NCBI RefSeq assembly: GCF_029909975.1
Contig: NZ_CP094516.1
Location: 310,001-374,000, forward strand
DNA from: Bradyrhizobium sp. ISRA430
GTDB lineage: Bacteria; Pseudomonadota; Alphaproteobacteria; Rhizobiales; Xanthobacteraceae
Reading direction: 5' to 3'
Length of the DNA stretch: 64,000 bases
This document shows positions 36,436-46,705 of the stretch, piece after piece. The first letter of the stretch is position 1; each line of letters begins with the position of its first letter. A program made the position numbers and the translations under genes. The notes below the pieces were generated by a model. The model saw only the letters and a list, made by a program, of their open reading frames with translations, was not told the origin of the DNA and searched no databases.

Positions 36436-37311
36436 ATGCCGGTCGCGGCGGGAGCGCGGGATCTGCCTCGCATCTACTCCAGCGCACCGTCCGAACAACG
36501 TGAGTTTGCAGAATTGGCCAAGACCGCGGCCCCGGCCGACAATCCCAAGAACTTCGTCAATTCGGTGGGCAAGGCCTTTGCGGTCCTCAAGAGCTTCACG
36601 CCCGAAGAATTCGAGCTGACCATCACCGAGATTGCATCGCGCGCTGGCATGGATCGCGGCACCACGTTCCGCCTGGTGCAGACGCTGGTCAAGCTCGGCT
36701 ACCTCCATGCAATCGAAGAGACGCGCCGCTATCGGCTGAGCCTGGCCTGCCTCGATCTCGGCTACACTGCGCTCTCCGCCGGTAATCTGCGAGGGCAGGC
36801 GGAGCCGCTGCTGCGCGAGCTGGTGCCCGCCTTCGGCGATGCCGCTTCGCTGGGCGTGCTTGATGGCAGCGACGTCGTCTATCTTGCGCGCGTGACCGCC
36901 GGGCTCGACCGGCACAAGATCGATCGCCGGCCCGGCAGCCGGATCAAGGCCTATGCGTCGGCGTTGGGGCATGTGATGCTGGCCGGCCTGCCGAAGGAAG
37001 AGCAGATCAAGCGTCTGGAGGCCAGCGAACGGATCAAGCTGTCGGAGCGCACCTTGACCGGGTTGAAACCGCTGCTTGCGCGGCTGGAGCAAGTCCGCAA
37101 GCAGGGCTTTGCGGTCTCTGATGGCGAGAATGCCTATGGCTTGCGGACGATCGCTGCGCCGGTTTTTGACAAGGGCAGGTCGGTGGCCGCTGGCATCAGT
37201 TTGACCGTCGATGCCAATCGTATGGACATCAAGTCGTTCGAAAAGACCGGTCTGCCGGAGGTGCTGAAGATCGCGCGCGTGCTGAGCGAGACGGCCCTGA
37301 AGAGCGGTTAG
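36436..37311 (+). CDS. IclR-family transcriptional regulator
   Basis: About 291 residues from ATG at 36436. The start is unresolved: open frame reaches 36322, and no start has a good Shine-Dalgarno site. The winged helix begins at 'NFVNSVGKAFAVLKSFTPEE' and continues 'LTITEIASRAGMDRGTTFRL'. The C-terminal effector domain has 'DGSDVVYLARV', 'GSRIKAYASALGHVMLAGL' and 'GLRTIAAPVFD'. IclR proteins sense small organic acids. It is divergent from the six-gene acid-sugar operon and probably controls it. The 38 residues after the chosen start are not conserved-looking. Confidence 0.85.
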   Translation: MPVAAGARDLPRIYSSAPSEQREFAELAKTAAPADNPKNFVNSVGKAFAVLKSFTPEEFELTITEIASRAGMDRGTTFRLVQTLVKLGYLHAIEETRRYRLSLACLDLGYTALSAGNLRGQAEPLLRELVPAFGDAASLGVLDGSDVVYLARVTAGLDRHKIDRRPGSRIKAYASALGHVMLAGLPKEEQIKRLEASERIKLSERTLTGLKPLLARLEQVRKQGFAVSDGENAYGLRTIAAPVFDKGRSVAAGISLTVDANRMDIKSFEKTGLPEVLKIARVLSETALKSG

Positions 37312-37520
37312 AGCGAACCGCCGCCCCGGGATCATAAGCCGGCGGCCGATGGTCGCCGTCAGTCGCCTGATTCGCGTCATTGTTATGGGGCTTGGGAACA
37401 GACCCGATTGCTGCCGTATTGGGTTGACCCCGGCGGTCGATATGTCAAAGAAGGGCGGATCTTCAAGTGCAAGTGGAAGGCAGCGCCCGTCGGGGAGCTG
37501 TCGCGGGAGCAAGTGCAGAC

Positions 37521-38591
37521 ATGCGTGAGCGCATCGCTTTGATCACCGGCGTGACCGGCCAGGACGGCGCCTACCTCGCCGAACATCTGCTGTCGCTCGG
37601 CTATGTCGTGCACGGCATCAAGCGGCGGTCGTCGTCGTTCAACACCGCGCGGGTCGATCATCTGTATCAGGACCCGCATGTCGGCAATGTGCCGTTCATG
37701 ATGCATTACGGCGACATGACCGACTCGACCAATCTGATCCGCCTGGTGCAGCAGATCCGGCCGACCGAGATCTACAATCTCGCCGCCCAGAGCCACGTCG
37801 CCGTCAGCTTCGAGAGCCCCGAATACACCGCCAATGCCGACGCCGTCGGCGTGCTGCGGCTGTTGGAGGCAATCCGCATCCTCGGCATGGAGAAGGAGAC
37901 GCGGTTCTACCAGGCCTCGACCTCCGAGCTCTACGGCCTCGTGCAGGAGATCCCGCAGAAGGAGACCACGCCGTTCTATCCGCGCTCGCCTTACGGCGTC
38001 GCCAAGCTCTACGGCTACTGGATCACGGTGAACTACCGCGAGGCCTACGGCATGTTCGCCTCCAACGGCATCCTGTTCAACCACGAGAGCCCGATCCGCG
38101 GCGAGACCTTCGTCACCCGCAAGATCACCCGCGGCGTTGCCCGCATCGAGCTCGGGCTCGAGGACACGCTCTATCTCGGCAATCTCGAGGCCAAGCGCGA
38201 CTGGGGCCATGCCAAGGATTACGTCGAGGGCATGCACATGATCCTGCAGGCCGATGCGCCCGACGACTTCGTGCTCGCCACCGGCGAGATGCGCTCGGTG
38301 CGCGAGATGGTCGAGCGTTGCTTCGCGCAGGTCGGCCGCCGCATCGAATGGCGCGGCAAGGGCGTGGAGGAGACCGGCGTCGATGCCAGGAGCGGCAAGA
38401 CCGTGGTGCGGATCGATCCGACCTACTTCCGTCCCACCGAGGTCGAGCTCCTGATCGGCGATGCCAGCAAGGCCCGCGACAAGCTCGGCTGGAAGCCGAA
38501 GCGGACGTTTGCCCAGCTCGTCGAGGAGATGATGGCGAGCGATCTGGCCGAGGCCAAACGGGACGTCGCCAATGGCAAACGCAGCGTTTGA
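37521..38591 (+). CDS. gmd: GDP-mannose 4,6-dehydratase
   Basis: 356 residues from ATG at 37521, where the conserved '[20 protein letters not shown]' begins. Extended SDR fold: NAD(P)-binding GxxGxxG at 10-16, '[20 protein letters not shown]', the catalytic Thr/Glu region '[12 protein letters not shown]', and the '[16 protein letters not shown]' Tyr-Lys pair. It turns GDP-mannose into GDP-4-keto-6-deoxymannose. It overlaps the fucose synthase gene by 20 bases. In rhizobia such pairs feed lipopolysaccharide, exopolysaccharide or Nod-factor fucose (noeL/nolK). No nod genes are nearby, so a surface-polysaccharide role is more likely. Confidence 0.95.
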   Translation: MRERIALITGVTGQDGAYLAEHLLSLGYVVHGIKRRSSSFNTARVDHLYQDPHVGNVPFMMHYGDMTDSTNLIRLVQQIRPTEIYNLAAQSHVAVSFESPEYTANADAVGVLRLLEAIRILGMEKETRFYQASTSELYGLVQEIPQKETTPFYPRSPYGVAKLYGYWITVNYREAYGMFASNGILFNHESPIRGETFVTRKITRGVARIELGLEDTLYLGNLEAKRDWGHAKDYVEGMHMILQADAPDDFVLATGEMRSVREMVERCFAQVGRRIEWRGKGVEETGVDARSGKTVVRIDPTYFRPTEVELLIGDASKARDKLGWKPKRTFAQLVEEMMASDLAEAKRDVANGKRSV

Positions 38592-39528
38592 GCTGAAGGG
38601 CAAGAGCGTCTACGTCGCCGGCCATCGCGGCATGGTCGGCAGCGCGCTGGTGCGCCGGCTGGCGCGGGAGGACGTCGAGCTCGTCACGGTGGACCGGCGC
38701 GAGATCGATCTCTGCAACCAGGCCGCCGTGTTCGACTGGTTCGCGAAGGTGCGGCCGCAGGTGGTGTTCCTCGCCGCCGCCAAGGTCGGCGGCATCGCCG
38801 CCAACGACACGCTGCGCGCCGAGTTCATCTACGACAACATCGTGATCGCGGCCAACGTGATCCACGCCGCGCATCAAAGCGGCGCCGAGAAGCTGATGTT
38901 TTTGGGCTCCTCCTGCATCTATCCGAAGCTCGCGAGCCAGCCCTTGCGCGAGGACTCGATGCTGACCGGCCCGCTCGAGCCCACCAACGAGCCCTATGCG
39001 ATTGCCAAGATCGCCGGCATCAAGATGGCGGAGGCCTATCGCAGCCAGTATGGCAGCGACTTCATCAGCGTGATGCCGACCAACCTCTACGGGCCCGGCG
39101 ACAATTATCATCCCGAGTACAGCCACGTGGTCGCCGCCCTGATCCGGCGTTTCCACGAGGCCAAGGTCGCGGGCGCCAGATGCGTCACGGTCTGGGGCAC
39201 CGGCACGCCGCGCCGCGAGTTCCTCCATGCCGACGACATGGCGGATGCCTGCGTGCATCTGATGAAGACTTATTCCGGGGCGGAGCTGATCAATATCGGC
39301 ACCGGCGAGGACATCACCATCGCCGACTTCGCCCGCCTGGTCGCCGATGTCATCGGCTATCGCGGTGAGATCACGTTCGACACCTCGCGCCCCGATGGTA
39401 CGCCGCGCAAGCTGCTCGACATCAGCCGTCTCGCGGCACTGGGCTGGCGCGCGACGACGTCGCTGGAGGATGGCTTGAAGCGGGCTTATGAGGCGTATCT
39501 GGCCGACGCGCTGGCTCCTGCACGATAG
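38572..39528 (+). CDS. fcl: GDP-L-fucose synthase
   Basis: A 318-residue extended SDR with '[20 protein letters not shown]' (GxxGxxG), '[13 protein letters not shown]', '[16 protein letters not shown]' and the catalytic '[13 protein letters not shown]' Tyr-Lys pair. It performs epimerisation at C3 and C5 and then reduction at C4, giving GDP-L-fucose from the product of the upstream enzyme. Start ATG lies inside the 3' end of gmd (20-base overlap), so the two are one operon. Length is normal for the family. Confidence 0.95.
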   Translation: MANAAFELKGKSVYVAGHRGMVGSALVRRLAREDVELVTVDRREIDLCNQAAVFDWFAKVRPQVVFLAAAKVGGIAANDTLRAEFIYDNIVIAANVIHAAHQSGAEKLMFLGSSCIYPKLASQPLREDSMLTGPLEPTNEPYAIAKIAGIKMAEAYRSQYGSDFISVMPTNLYGPGDNYHPEYSHVVAALIRRFHEAKVAGARCVTVWGTGTPRREFLHADDMADACVHLMKTYSGAELINIGTGEDITIADFARLVADVIGYRGEITFDTSRPDGTPRKLLDISRLAALGWRATTSLEDGLKRAYEAYLADALAPAR

Positions 39529-39704
39529 TGCTGCCAAGACGATGTCCTTGCAAAGGGCGGTCACAGCCTGTTGATTTCGGTTGATGCGCAACAGCCGCAT
39601 TTTCCTGCGCTGTTCGCTTGATGACGGACAAATCCCCTTAGGAACCTTCACTGTAAGCACGAGTTGGCCGGTCGGGCAGGGCGAGACGTCACACGAGGCA
39701 GATC

Positions 39705-40157
39705 GTGCAGGAAGTTGTGCCCGTGCGCTCCACGGCGCAGATCGCAGGCCATCCCATTCATCCGATGCTGGTGCCGATCCCAATCGTGTGCTTCATCGGC
39801 GCGCTGCTGACGGACATCGCCTATAGCGTGACCGCCGAGATGATGTGGGCGAATTTCTCCGCCTGGCTCCTGCTCGTCGGCGTCATCTTCGGCGTGCTTG
39901 CGGCCATCGCGGGCCTGACTGATTTCCTGGGCAACCGTCTGGTCCGGGCGCAAACGCCGGCCTGGCCGCATCTGATCGGGAACGCCGTGGCGCTGATCCT
40001 GGCAATCATCAATGCGCTGATCCACACGCGCGACGCCTGGACATCGGTATGGCCTATCGGGCTGATCCTGTCGATCCTCACCGTCCTCATCCTGCCCGTC
40101 ACCGGTTGGCTCGGCTGGGCGATGGTCTATCGTCATGGCGTGGGGGTTGCGCGATGA
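39705..40157 (+). CDS. DUF2231 membrane protein
   Basis: 150 residues from a GTG with GAGG about 8 bases upstream. It has the DUF2231 start 'STAQIAGHPIHPMLVPIPIV' and four membrane segments (about 20-40, 52-72, 85-105, 115-135). The family is widespread and often sits beside cupredoxin or PQQ-like genes. Function unknown. Its stop overlaps the start of the next gene (ATGA), suggesting a shared role with the periplasmic sugar-dehydrogenase-like lipoprotein. Confidence 0.8.
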   Translation: MQEVVPVRSTAQIAGHPIHPMLVPIPIVCFIGALLTDIAYSVTAEMMWANFSAWLLLVGVIFGVLAAIAGLTDFLGNRLVRAQTPAWPHLIGNAVALILAIINALIHTRDAWTSVWPIGLILSILTVLILPVTGWLGWAMVYRHGVGVAR

Positions 40158-41488
40158 CTGCCGCATTTGTCCGCTTGGTGTTGTGCGGTTCGCTGCTGTG
40201 TCTCACCGGCTGCAATGACGGCAGCGGCGATCCCAAGGCGCAAGTCGGCACCAATCCGTCCCTGCCGGACATCCAGCAATATCTTCTCCCGCCGATTCAC
40301 ATCGCTCGCATCGTCGGATGGAAGAAGGACGAGACGCCGACCGTTGCGCCGGGCCTGCAGGCCAAGGCGTTCGCGACGGGCCTGCAGCATCCGCGTGTGC
40401 CCTACGTTCTTCCCAATGGCGACGTGCTGGTGGTGGAATCCAAGGCGCCGAACGCCGCCGCGATCAAGCGGCCTAAGGAGATCGTGATGGGCCTCGTTGA
40501 GTCCTGGGCGACGTCCGGCGGCGATAACGGTGCGAGCAACCGCATCACGCTGCTTCGCGACAGCGATGGCGACGGCGTGCCGGAGACGCAGAGTGTGTTC
40601 CTCGATCACCTCAACTCGCCGTTCGGCGTCGCGCTCGTCGGCAATGATCTCTATGTCGCCAACACCGACGCCATCGTCAGATACCCCTACACCGAGGGCG
40701 ATACCAAGATCACCGCGCCCGGGACGGTGCTGACGCCGCTTCCGGGCGGTCCGATCGATCATCACTGGACCAAGAGTCTCGTCGCGAGCCCGGATGGGGC
40801 AACCCTCTACGTCGGCGTTGGCTCCAACAGCAACATCACCGAGAACGGAATGGAGGCCGAGCACAATCGCGCCGCCATCCTCGAGGTCGACCGCGCCAGC
40901 GGCCGTTGGCGCGTCTTCGCAAGCGGCTTGCGCAATCCCAATGGCCTGAGCTTCGAGCCGCAGAGCGGCGCGCTTTGGACGGTGGTGAACGAGCGCGACG
41001 AGCTCGGCCCGGATCTTGTTCCGGACTACATGACGTCGGTGAAGGAAGGCGGCTTCTATGGCTGGCCCTACAGCTATTACGGCCAGCACGTCGATCCCCG
41101 CGTCAAGCCGGAGCGGCCCGATCTGGTCGCGAAAGCCATCGTGCCGGACTACGCGCTGAGCTCGCATGTCGCACCGCTGGGCCTTGCCTTCTACACCGGC
41201 ACCAGCCTGCCTGACGCCTACCGTGGCGGCGCGTTCGTCGGCGAGCACGGCAGTTGGAACCGGCAGGTTCTGAACGGCTACAAGGTCGTGTTCGTGCCGT
41301 TCACCGACGGCAAGCCGAGCGGCCCGGCGCAGGACGTCGTCACCGGCTTCCTGAACAGCGATAATCAGGCGCGCGGACGCCCGGTCGGCGTCGCGGTCGA
41401 CAAGACCGGTGCCCTGCTGGTCGCCGACGACAGCGGCAACACGGTCTGGCGCGTCACCTCCGCGCGGCCGCAGCTCACGCAACGTTAA
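40154..41488 (+). CDS. Sorbosone dehydrogenase-like PQQ/beta-propeller lipoprotein
   Basis: 444 residues from ATG at 40154. A lipoprotein signal ends 'LLCLTGCN' (lipobox with Cys about 20). The rest is a six-bladed propeller of the glucose/sorbosone dehydrogenase family: 'FATGLQHPRVPYVLPNGDVL', 'LNSPFGVALVGNDLYVANTD', 'VFASGLRNPNGLSFEPQSGA', 'NERDELGPDLVPDYMTSVKE', 'GEHGSWNRQVLNGYKVVFVP'. Such proteins use PQQ to oxidise sugars or aldehydes in the periplasm. Coupled to the DUF2231 gene upstream. The substrate is unknown. Confidence 0.85.
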   Translation: MTAAFVRLVLCGSLLCLTGCNDGSGDPKAQVGTNPSLPDIQQYLLPPIHIARIVGWKKDETPTVAPGLQAKAFATGLQHPRVPYVLPNGDVLVVESKAPNAAAIKRPKEIVMGLVESWATSGGDNGASNRITLLRDSDGDGVPETQSVFLDHLNSPFGVALVGNDLYVANTDAIVRYPYTEGDTKITAPGTVLTPLPGGPIDHHWTKSLVASPDGATLYVGVGSNSNITENGMEAEHNRAAILEVDRASGRWRVFASGLRNPNGLSFEPQSGALWTVVNERDELGPDLVPDYMTSVKEGGFYGWPYSYYGQHVDPRVKPERPDLVAKAIVPDYALSSHVAPLGLAFYTGTSLPDAYRGGAFVGEHGSWNRQVLNGYKVVFVPFTDGKPSGPAQDVVTGFLNSDNQARGRPVGVAVDKTGALLVADDSGNTVWRVTSARPQLTQR

Positions 41489-41545
41489 GCTCAGCGCCGC
41501 GTTGAGAGTTCAGACGATCCAAAAGCCAAGCCGGGAGTTGGACCA

Positions 41546-41749
41546 ATGGGCCTCGCTCAATACGCCGTCGTGCCGATCCAGGATGGATGGGGCGTGCTGC
41601 ACGACGGCAACGTCAACAGCAAATACGAAACCAAGGAGTCTGCCTTCGAATCCGCGGTGGCAGCGGCGTCGCTGGCACTTCGTGAGGGCCATGAGGTTCA
41701 TGTCAGCGTGCCCGGCCGCGAGGCGGGTGAGACCGCGCTCGGCGTCTAG
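41546..41749 (+). CDS. Small DUF2188-like protein
   Basis: A 67-residue protein with GGGAG upstream of the ATG. The pattern 'VVPIQDGWGVLHDGNVNSKY', 'AVAAASLALREGHEVHVSVP' is that of DUF2188 proteins, which show a conserved W.v...g.....f.t...A...A......g..v.v plan and have no known function. It follows the sorbosone dehydrogenase-like gene by 57 bases. Confidence 0.65.
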   Translation: MGLAQYAVVPIQDGWGVLHDGNVNSKYETKESAFESAVAAASLALREGHEVHVSVPGREAGETALGV

Positions 41750-41791
41750 TTCGGCCGGGCGTCTTCAAGCAAAGTTTGGATGGAGGCCGTG

Positions 41792-41962
41792 ATGACCAAG
41801 CCTCGTGAGCAGAATGGCGTCGAGCCGTCGCGGTCCGAAGAGGACATCCAGCGAGATCAGCTCGGTCCGCGCGGCGTGCCCGGCGCGCCGGACCCGGCCA
41901 AGATGACCCCGCAGCGCGACAAGAAGACGCCCAAGCACATCGATCCCGGTCACACGTCCTGA
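41792..41962 (+). CDS. Small hydrophilic hypothetical protein
   Basis: 56 residues from ATG at 41792, with GGAGG 5 bases upstream; an ATG at 41780 is in frame but has no site. It is charged and Pro-rich ('RSEEDIQRDQLGPRGVPGAP'), probably disordered. No family recognised. The good Shine-Dalgarno is the main support. Confidence 0.45.
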   Translation: MTKPREQNGVEPSRSEEDIQRDQLGPRGVPGAPDPAKMTPQRDKKTPKHIDPGHTS

Positions 41963-42111
41963 GTGATCCCGAAGTAAGCGTCGCTTGCGGCGGAGCCGAT
42001 CTGCGGCTGACGCCGCAGTGCCATTCGGAACTGATATTCCCGTTGCCTGCGACTGCGGGTAAGACAGGCCCATCGGCGTGATCTGCACCCTTGGGGCGGG
42101 CGACTGGCGGA

Positions 42112-43317
42112 ATGCGGTTCTTGAAATCTGACGGCAGGCTCATCGGCATCCTGCTGGTGCTCGCGATCACCCAACTCATCGGGTGGGGGACGATCGGCCT
42201 TCCCGCGATCATAGGCCGCGATCTCGCGGCGGACCTCGGCATGAGCCTGCCGGCGGTGTTTGCCGGCACGTCGGTTCTTTACGTGACCATGGGGCTGTGC
42301 GCGCCCTGGCTGGCCAAGGCATTTGCGCGGCACGGTGCGCGCAAAGTCATGATGCTGGGCACGGTCATCGCCGTGCCGGGCTTCGTTGTTCTGTCCGTTG
42401 CGCGCGAGCCGATGCTGTATTTCGCCGCCTGGATCGTGCTCGGCATGGCGGGCAGCGCGTCGCTGTCGACCGGCACTTACATCATGCTGAATGAGGTGGC
42501 CGGGCGGCAGGCCAAGAGCGCCATCGGCGCGCTCATGCTGGTGACGGGGCTGTCTAGCAGCATCTTCTGGCCGACCACGTCATTCCTGAGCGGTCTCGTC
42601 GGCTGGCGCGGGACGTGTCTCGTCTATGCGGCCATGCTGACGCTCGTTTCACTTCCCCTCTATGCCTTCGCGGCCCCACGCCGAAGCGTCGCGAAGGACG
42701 ATGGCGATGCGCCGGCAAAGCGTGCCGAAGCGCCTTCGATTCCCCGCAGCACATTCGGCCTTGTCGTCTCCGCGATCACCCTCAATGCCTTCGTCAATTT
42801 CGGCCTGAGTGCCGTTCTCATCGAGCTCCTGCGGGCGGAGGGGTTGGCACCGGCGCAGGCGATCGCCTTCGGCTCGATGCTCGGCGTGATCCAGGTCAGC
42901 GCCCGCGGGCTCGATTTCCTCGGCGGCGGGCGATGGGACGGAATCACGACGGGGCTCGTCGCGGGCACGGCGCTTCCGATCGCCATGCTGCTCCTGATGC
43001 TGAGCGAGGGCGCCACCTGGGCGGTCGCAATCTTCATCCTGCTCTACGGCGCCGGCAGCGGCGCGATGGCGGTCGCGCGGGCGACGATACCGCTGGTCTT
43101 CTACGACCAGGCCGAGTTCGCCAAGGCGATGTCGATGATTGCGCTGCCGCTCAATCTCGCCTCCGCCATCTCTCCGCCCGTGCTTGTAAGCCTGCTCACC
43201 CAGTTCGGCAGCCGCGGCGCGCTGAGCCTGACCTTGGTGTTTTCCTGCGCAACAGTGCTGATCCTGATCCTGCTCGGCCGCCGCCGCCCGCAAATCGCCG
43301 CGGCTGGCGCAGCCTGA
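42112..43317 (+). CDS. MFS transporter
   Basis: About 401 residues from ATG at 42112 (a TTG at 42091 is also open). Twelve hydrophobic segments and MFS features: 'IGWGTIGLPAIIGRDLAADL' after helix 1, 'APWLAKAFARHGARKVMMLG' in the helix 2-3 loop, and a charged central loop at about 190-210 ('PRRSVAKDDGDAPAKRAEAP'). The export or uptake substrate cannot be read. It stands alone, converging with the TPR gene. Confidence 0.8.
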   Translation: MRFLKSDGRLIGILLVLAITQLIGWGTIGLPAIIGRDLAADLGMSLPAVFAGTSVLYVTMGLCAPWLAKAFARHGARKVMMLGTVIAVPGFVVLSVAREPMLYFAAWIVLGMAGSASLSTGTYIMLNEVAGRQAKSAIGALMLVTGLSSSIFWPTTSFLSGLVGWRGTCLVYAAMLTLVSLPLYAFAAPRRSVAKDDGDAPAKRAEAPSIPRSTFGLVVSAITLNAFVNFGLSAVLIELLRAEGLAPAQAIAFGSMLGVIQVSARGLDFLGGGRWDGITTGLVAGTALPIAMLLLMLSEGATWAVAIFILLYGAGSGAMAVARATIPLVFYDQAEFAKAMSMIALPLNLASAISPPVLVSLLTQFGSRGALSLTLVFSCATVLILILLGRRRPQIAAAGAA

Positions 43318-43320
43318 GGC

Positions 43321-45177
43321 CTATTTTCCCGTCGCGCTCGCACTGAGGCGCGTCATCAGTTCGCGCTGCTTGCGGAACGCATCCGGAATCGCGCCGTATT
43401 TGAGCGACGCCGTGCAGTCGTCCAGCGCCGCCTTCAACTCGCCGAGTTGCATGTAGGCATAGCAGCGATTGTTGTAGCTCACCGCAATGTCCTGTTTGGA
43501 TGTCACCGCGGTATCGTAGAGATATTTGTACCGGTTGAGGACATCCAAGGCGCTGCCGTTGTCGTTGCGGCGGAAATGGACCATCGACAGCGCGATTGCG
43601 GCCGAGCTCCGGAACTGATGCTCGGACTCGGCGACGACAGTCAGATCGCGCGCGGCCGGATCGGCATCGCCTTTGTCACTATGCGCCACGCCGCGCCAGT
43701 AATGCGCCGGCAGGTTGCCCGGCCATCGATCGATCGCCTGCGTGCAGGAGCGGATCGCGTTGTCGTAATCCTTGAGTTGGTAATAGGCGAAACAGACGGC
43801 ATGATCCTGCCCGGTCTTGTTGCCGATGGCGATGGCCGCTTCCTCATAGGCGATCATATCGACGTAGCGATGGAGCTTGTTGGCGAGGTAGGCCATGTGC
43901 TCGTAGACGCCGGCAATGGCGAGGTATTTCTCCTCGTCGCCGGGGAACGACATGGCCTCGATGTCGCGCAGCGCTTCCTCGTCTTTTTGCAGGGCGTTGT
44001 CGTAGAAGCCCTTGCGGCTCCAGGACTCCGCGACGACCTTGTCGATGACGTAGTTGTTGCTGCCGGGCTTGTCCTGCTTGAGCTGGGTGTCGCTGTGCAT
44101 ACTGCTGGCAGCTAGCTCGAGCATGGCGCCGGTGTAATGCTCACCACCGCTGGTCTTCAGCATGTTGGAGAGCGGCTGCTCCAGCGTCGTGCTGAACTGA
44201 TATTTGTCGAAGCGGTCGTAGAGGTTCAACGCGTCCACGACCTTGCGCTCGAGGTCCTTGGTAACGACCGCCTGCATGCTGGGAGCGGTGCACTCTGTCA
44301 TCTTGTCGTTGTCCGGCCAGAAGCGGCTGCAGCCGGTAGCGGCGGTCTCCAGGAGATAGCGATAGAGCGCGACGTGGAGCAGCTTCAGCGGCGAGCCGTC
44401 GGCGGCTTCGCCGGCGTAGCGATCGACGAAAGCATACATCGCCTCGACGCTTCCGCCCCATTTCGGCTGGAGCACGACCAGCATGGCCGGATACAGCGGA
44501 TAGTATCCGGGATATTTGGCGACGCCCGCCTCGAAAGCGCGCATCATCTCGTCGGAGAAGCCATAGCCACGCAGGATCTTCAGCCATAGCTGGAAGCTGT
44601 AGGGATTGCCGCCGTCGAGGTGGATCGAGGCTTCGATATCGGTCCGCGCCCGCTCGATCAGGACGCCATAGGCCTCCATGCGGGCGGCGGGCGTCTCGCT
44701 GACGAAGTTGCTGCCGCGTTCGAGCCAGGCCTTGTCATGAAGGTAGGCGGCACGGACCAGGAGCGGTATCGCATCATTCTTGTTCCGCGCGACCCAGGCG
44801 TCGAGATGTCCTTCGAAGTCCCGGTCGTTCAGATCCGGAATGGCGCCGATGAGATCGCCGAAGGGAAAGAAGCGCCAGGTTTCCACGCGGCTGCTCGCGA
44901 GGGCAGTGGCAACGATCTTGTCTACGGCGGGAAAATCCTCCTGCTTGATCGCATTGCGGGCCCGGAGCGCTTTTTCCGACGTCAGCTCAATGGTGCGGGG
45001 CTTGAGGTTCAGTGCCGCGATCCTGGCTTTGACCTCGTCGGTGAAGTCGCGGCCGGCTGCCTGTGCTGCGGGCCCACAGCCGAGGACAATGGCGAGCGAC
45101 AGGACGCTGAGCGCGATGCGTGTCGGCGGCCGGCGGAGCAGGATGGAGAGAAGGCGGGCCATCTTCGAGCTCTTCAT
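43321..45177 (-). CDS. Exported TPR / DUF4034-like protein
   Basis: 618 residues with an N-terminal signal sequence (residues about 20-40, ending PAAQAAG). The first half holds 'IERARTDIEASIHLDGGNPY', 'FEAGVAKYPGYYPLYPAMLV' and 'LQPKWGGSVEAMYAFVDRYA', a pattern I associate with DUF4034. The second half has tetratricopeptide repeats ('CFAYYQLKDYDNAIRSCTQA', 'PAHYWRGVAHSDKGDADPAA', 'SYNNRCYAYMQLGELKAALD'). It is probably a periplasmic scaffold. ATGs at 45177 and 45162 are both possible. No operon partner; it is divergent from the CoA-transferase gene with 300 bases between. Confidence 0.7.
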   Translation of the reverse strand: MKSSKMARLLSILLRRPPTRIALSVLSLAIVLGCGPAAQAAGRDFTDEVKARIAALNLKPRTIELTSEKALRARNAIKQEDFPAVDKIVATALASSRVETWRFFPFGDLIGAIPDLNDRDFEGHLDAWVARNKNDAIPLLVRAAYLHDKAWLERGSNFVSETPAARMEAYGVLIERARTDIEASIHLDGGNPYSFQLWLKILRGYGFSDEMMRAFEAGVAKYPGYYPLYPAMLVVLQPKWGGSVEAMYAFVDRYAGEAADGSPLKLLHVALYRYLLETAATGCSRFWPDNDKMTECTAPSMQAVVTKDLERKVVDALNLYDRFDKYQFSTTLEQPLSNMLKTSGGEHYTGAMLELAASSMHSDTQLKQDKPGSNNYVIDKVVAESWSRKGFYDNALQKDEEALRDIEAMSFPGDEEKYLAIAGVYEHMAYLANKLHRYVDMIAYEEAAIAIGNKTGQDHAVCFAYYQLKDYDNAIRSCTQAIDRWPGNLPAHYWRGVAHSDKGDADPAARDLTVVAESEHQFRSSAAIALSMVHFRRNDNGSALDVLNRYKYLYDTAVTSKQDIAVSYNNRCYAYMQLGELKAALDDCTASLKYGAIPDAFRKQRELMTRLSASATGK

Positions 45178-45475
45178 GAATGTCTCGTGCGAGAGGTCAT
45201 AGGCGAGGAGGACGCGCGACGCGTTGTGCGTGGCGGCCCCAATGATGCGGTGAGGCTGTTAAGATTCGCCGGGGGTAGGGCCCCAAAATTTCACCAACAT
45301 GTCACGGAGGTTGTCAGAAAGCGTTAGCTTTACCGGGGCGGGCGCCCCTGCGGTCGAGCGGGGATGGCCGTATGCCGCCAGTGCAGTGCTCAGCGCGCGA
45401 AAATGGTGTATCCGCAAAGAGCGCGGCCAAGGCCTGACGCCGCCGCGCCAAGATCAGTTCCCGGAGGAAACCTAC

Positions 45476-46705
45476 ATGTCGGCCTTGCCGCTTTCAGGCA
45501 TCAAGATCCTTGACCTCACGCGCGTGCTTGCGGGTCCCTTGTCGGCCCAGATGCTGGGCGATTTGGGCGCGGAGGTGATCAAGATCGAACGGCCGGGCAC
45601 CGGCGACGACGCACGCGCCTTCGGCCCGCCTTACCTGACCGACCCCGAGGGCAAGGCGAACAACAACAATTCGTTCTATCTTTGCGCCAATCGCAACAAG
45701 AAGTCCGTCACCGTCAACATCGCCAAGCCGGAAGGACAGGAGATCATCCGGCAGCTCGCGAAAGACGTCGACGTCTTCATGGAGAACTACAAGGTCGGCG
45801 ATCTCAAGCGCTACGGGCTCGACTACGAGTCCATCAAGGCTATCAACCCCGGCATCATCTATTGCTCGGTGACCGGCTTCGGCCAGACCGGCCCGTACGC
45901 GCCGCGCGCCGGCTATGACGCCATCCTGCAGGCGATGGGCGGCCTGATGAGCGTCACCGGCCATATCGACGGCGAGCCAGGCGAGGGCCCGATGAAGGTC
46001 GGCCCGTCGATCGTCGACTACATGACTGGCATGAACACCTCGATCGGGCTTCTCTCGGCGCTCTACCATCGCGACGTCAATGGCGGGGAAGGGCAGCATC
46101 TCGACGTCTGCCTGTTCGATACCGTCATCGCGTCATTGTCGCACTGGCTGCAGATCTACCTCGTCAACGGCAAGACACCGCCGCGCCGCGGCACCTGGGG
46201 CAATGGTGGCATGCCGGCCGGCGTGTTCCGATGCACCGACGGCGAACTGATGCTGGTGGTCGGCAATGACGGCCAGTTCCAGCGTACCTGCGCCGTGCTC
46301 GGCGAGCCTGAGCTCGCCAACGACAAGCGCTTCATCAAGAACAACGACCGTGTCGTGCACGGCAAGGAGATCATGGCGATCTTCGCCGGCCTGTTCCTGA
46401 CGAAGCCGGTGGCCTATTGGCTGGAGAAGCTGGAGGAGGCCGGGGTGCCGTCAGGTCCGATCAACAATTTCGAGCAGGTGTTTAGCGATCCGCACGTCCA
46501 GTCGCGTGGCATGCGGGTGAAGGCCAACCACCCCTTCGAGCCCGATCTGTCGCTGATCCGCAACGCGCTGACCTTCTCGGGGACGCCGATCAAGGACTAC
46601 CGCGCCCCGCCGCTGCTGGGCGAGCACACCCAGGAGGTGCTCGGCGGCAAGCTCGGCTATGATGCCGGAAAGATCGAAGCGCTGAAGAAGCAGGGCATCA
46701 TCTAG
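45476..46705 (+). CDS. CaiB/BaiF family CoA-transferase (class III)
   Basis: 409 residues from ATG at 45476, fixed by CCGGAGGAAA. Family features: 'GIKILDLTRVLAGPLSAQML' at the N-terminus, 'GAEVIKIERPGTGDDARAFG', 'RNKKSVTVNI', the catalytic Asp181 in 'IVDYMTGMNTSIG', and 'EHTQEVLGG' near the end. Class III transferases move CoA between carboxylic acids. The substrate may be a dicarboxylate or an aromatic or terpenoid acid. The second BKACE gene follows 117 bases downstream, so the two may act on the same acyl chain. Confidence 0.9.
   Translation: MSALPLSGIKILDLTRVLAGPLSAQMLGDLGAEVIKIERPGTGDDARAFGPPYLTDPEGKANNNNSFYLCANRNKKSVTVNIAKPEGQEIIRQLAKDVDVFMENYKVGDLKRYGLDYESIKAINPGIIYCSVTGFGQTGPYAPRAGYDAILQAMGGLMSVTGHIDGEPGEGPMKVGPSIVDYMTGMNTSIGLLSALYHRDVNGGEGQHLDVCLFDTVIASLSHWLQIYLVNGKTPPRRGTWGNGGMPAGVFRCTDGELMLVVGNDGQFQRTCAVLGEPELANDKRFIKNNDRVVHGKEIMAIFAGLFLTKPVAYWLEKLEEAGVPSGPINNFEQVFSDPHVQSRGMRVKANHPFEPDLSLIRNALTFSGTPIKDYRAPPLLGEHTQEVLGGKLGYDAGKIEALKKQGII

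Noticed and set aside
37521..39528. gmd and fcl as Nod-factor genes noeL/nolK
   Set aside because: The enzymes are the same, but no nod, nif or symbiosis genes are near and neighbours are housekeeping. A surface-polysaccharide role is simpler.
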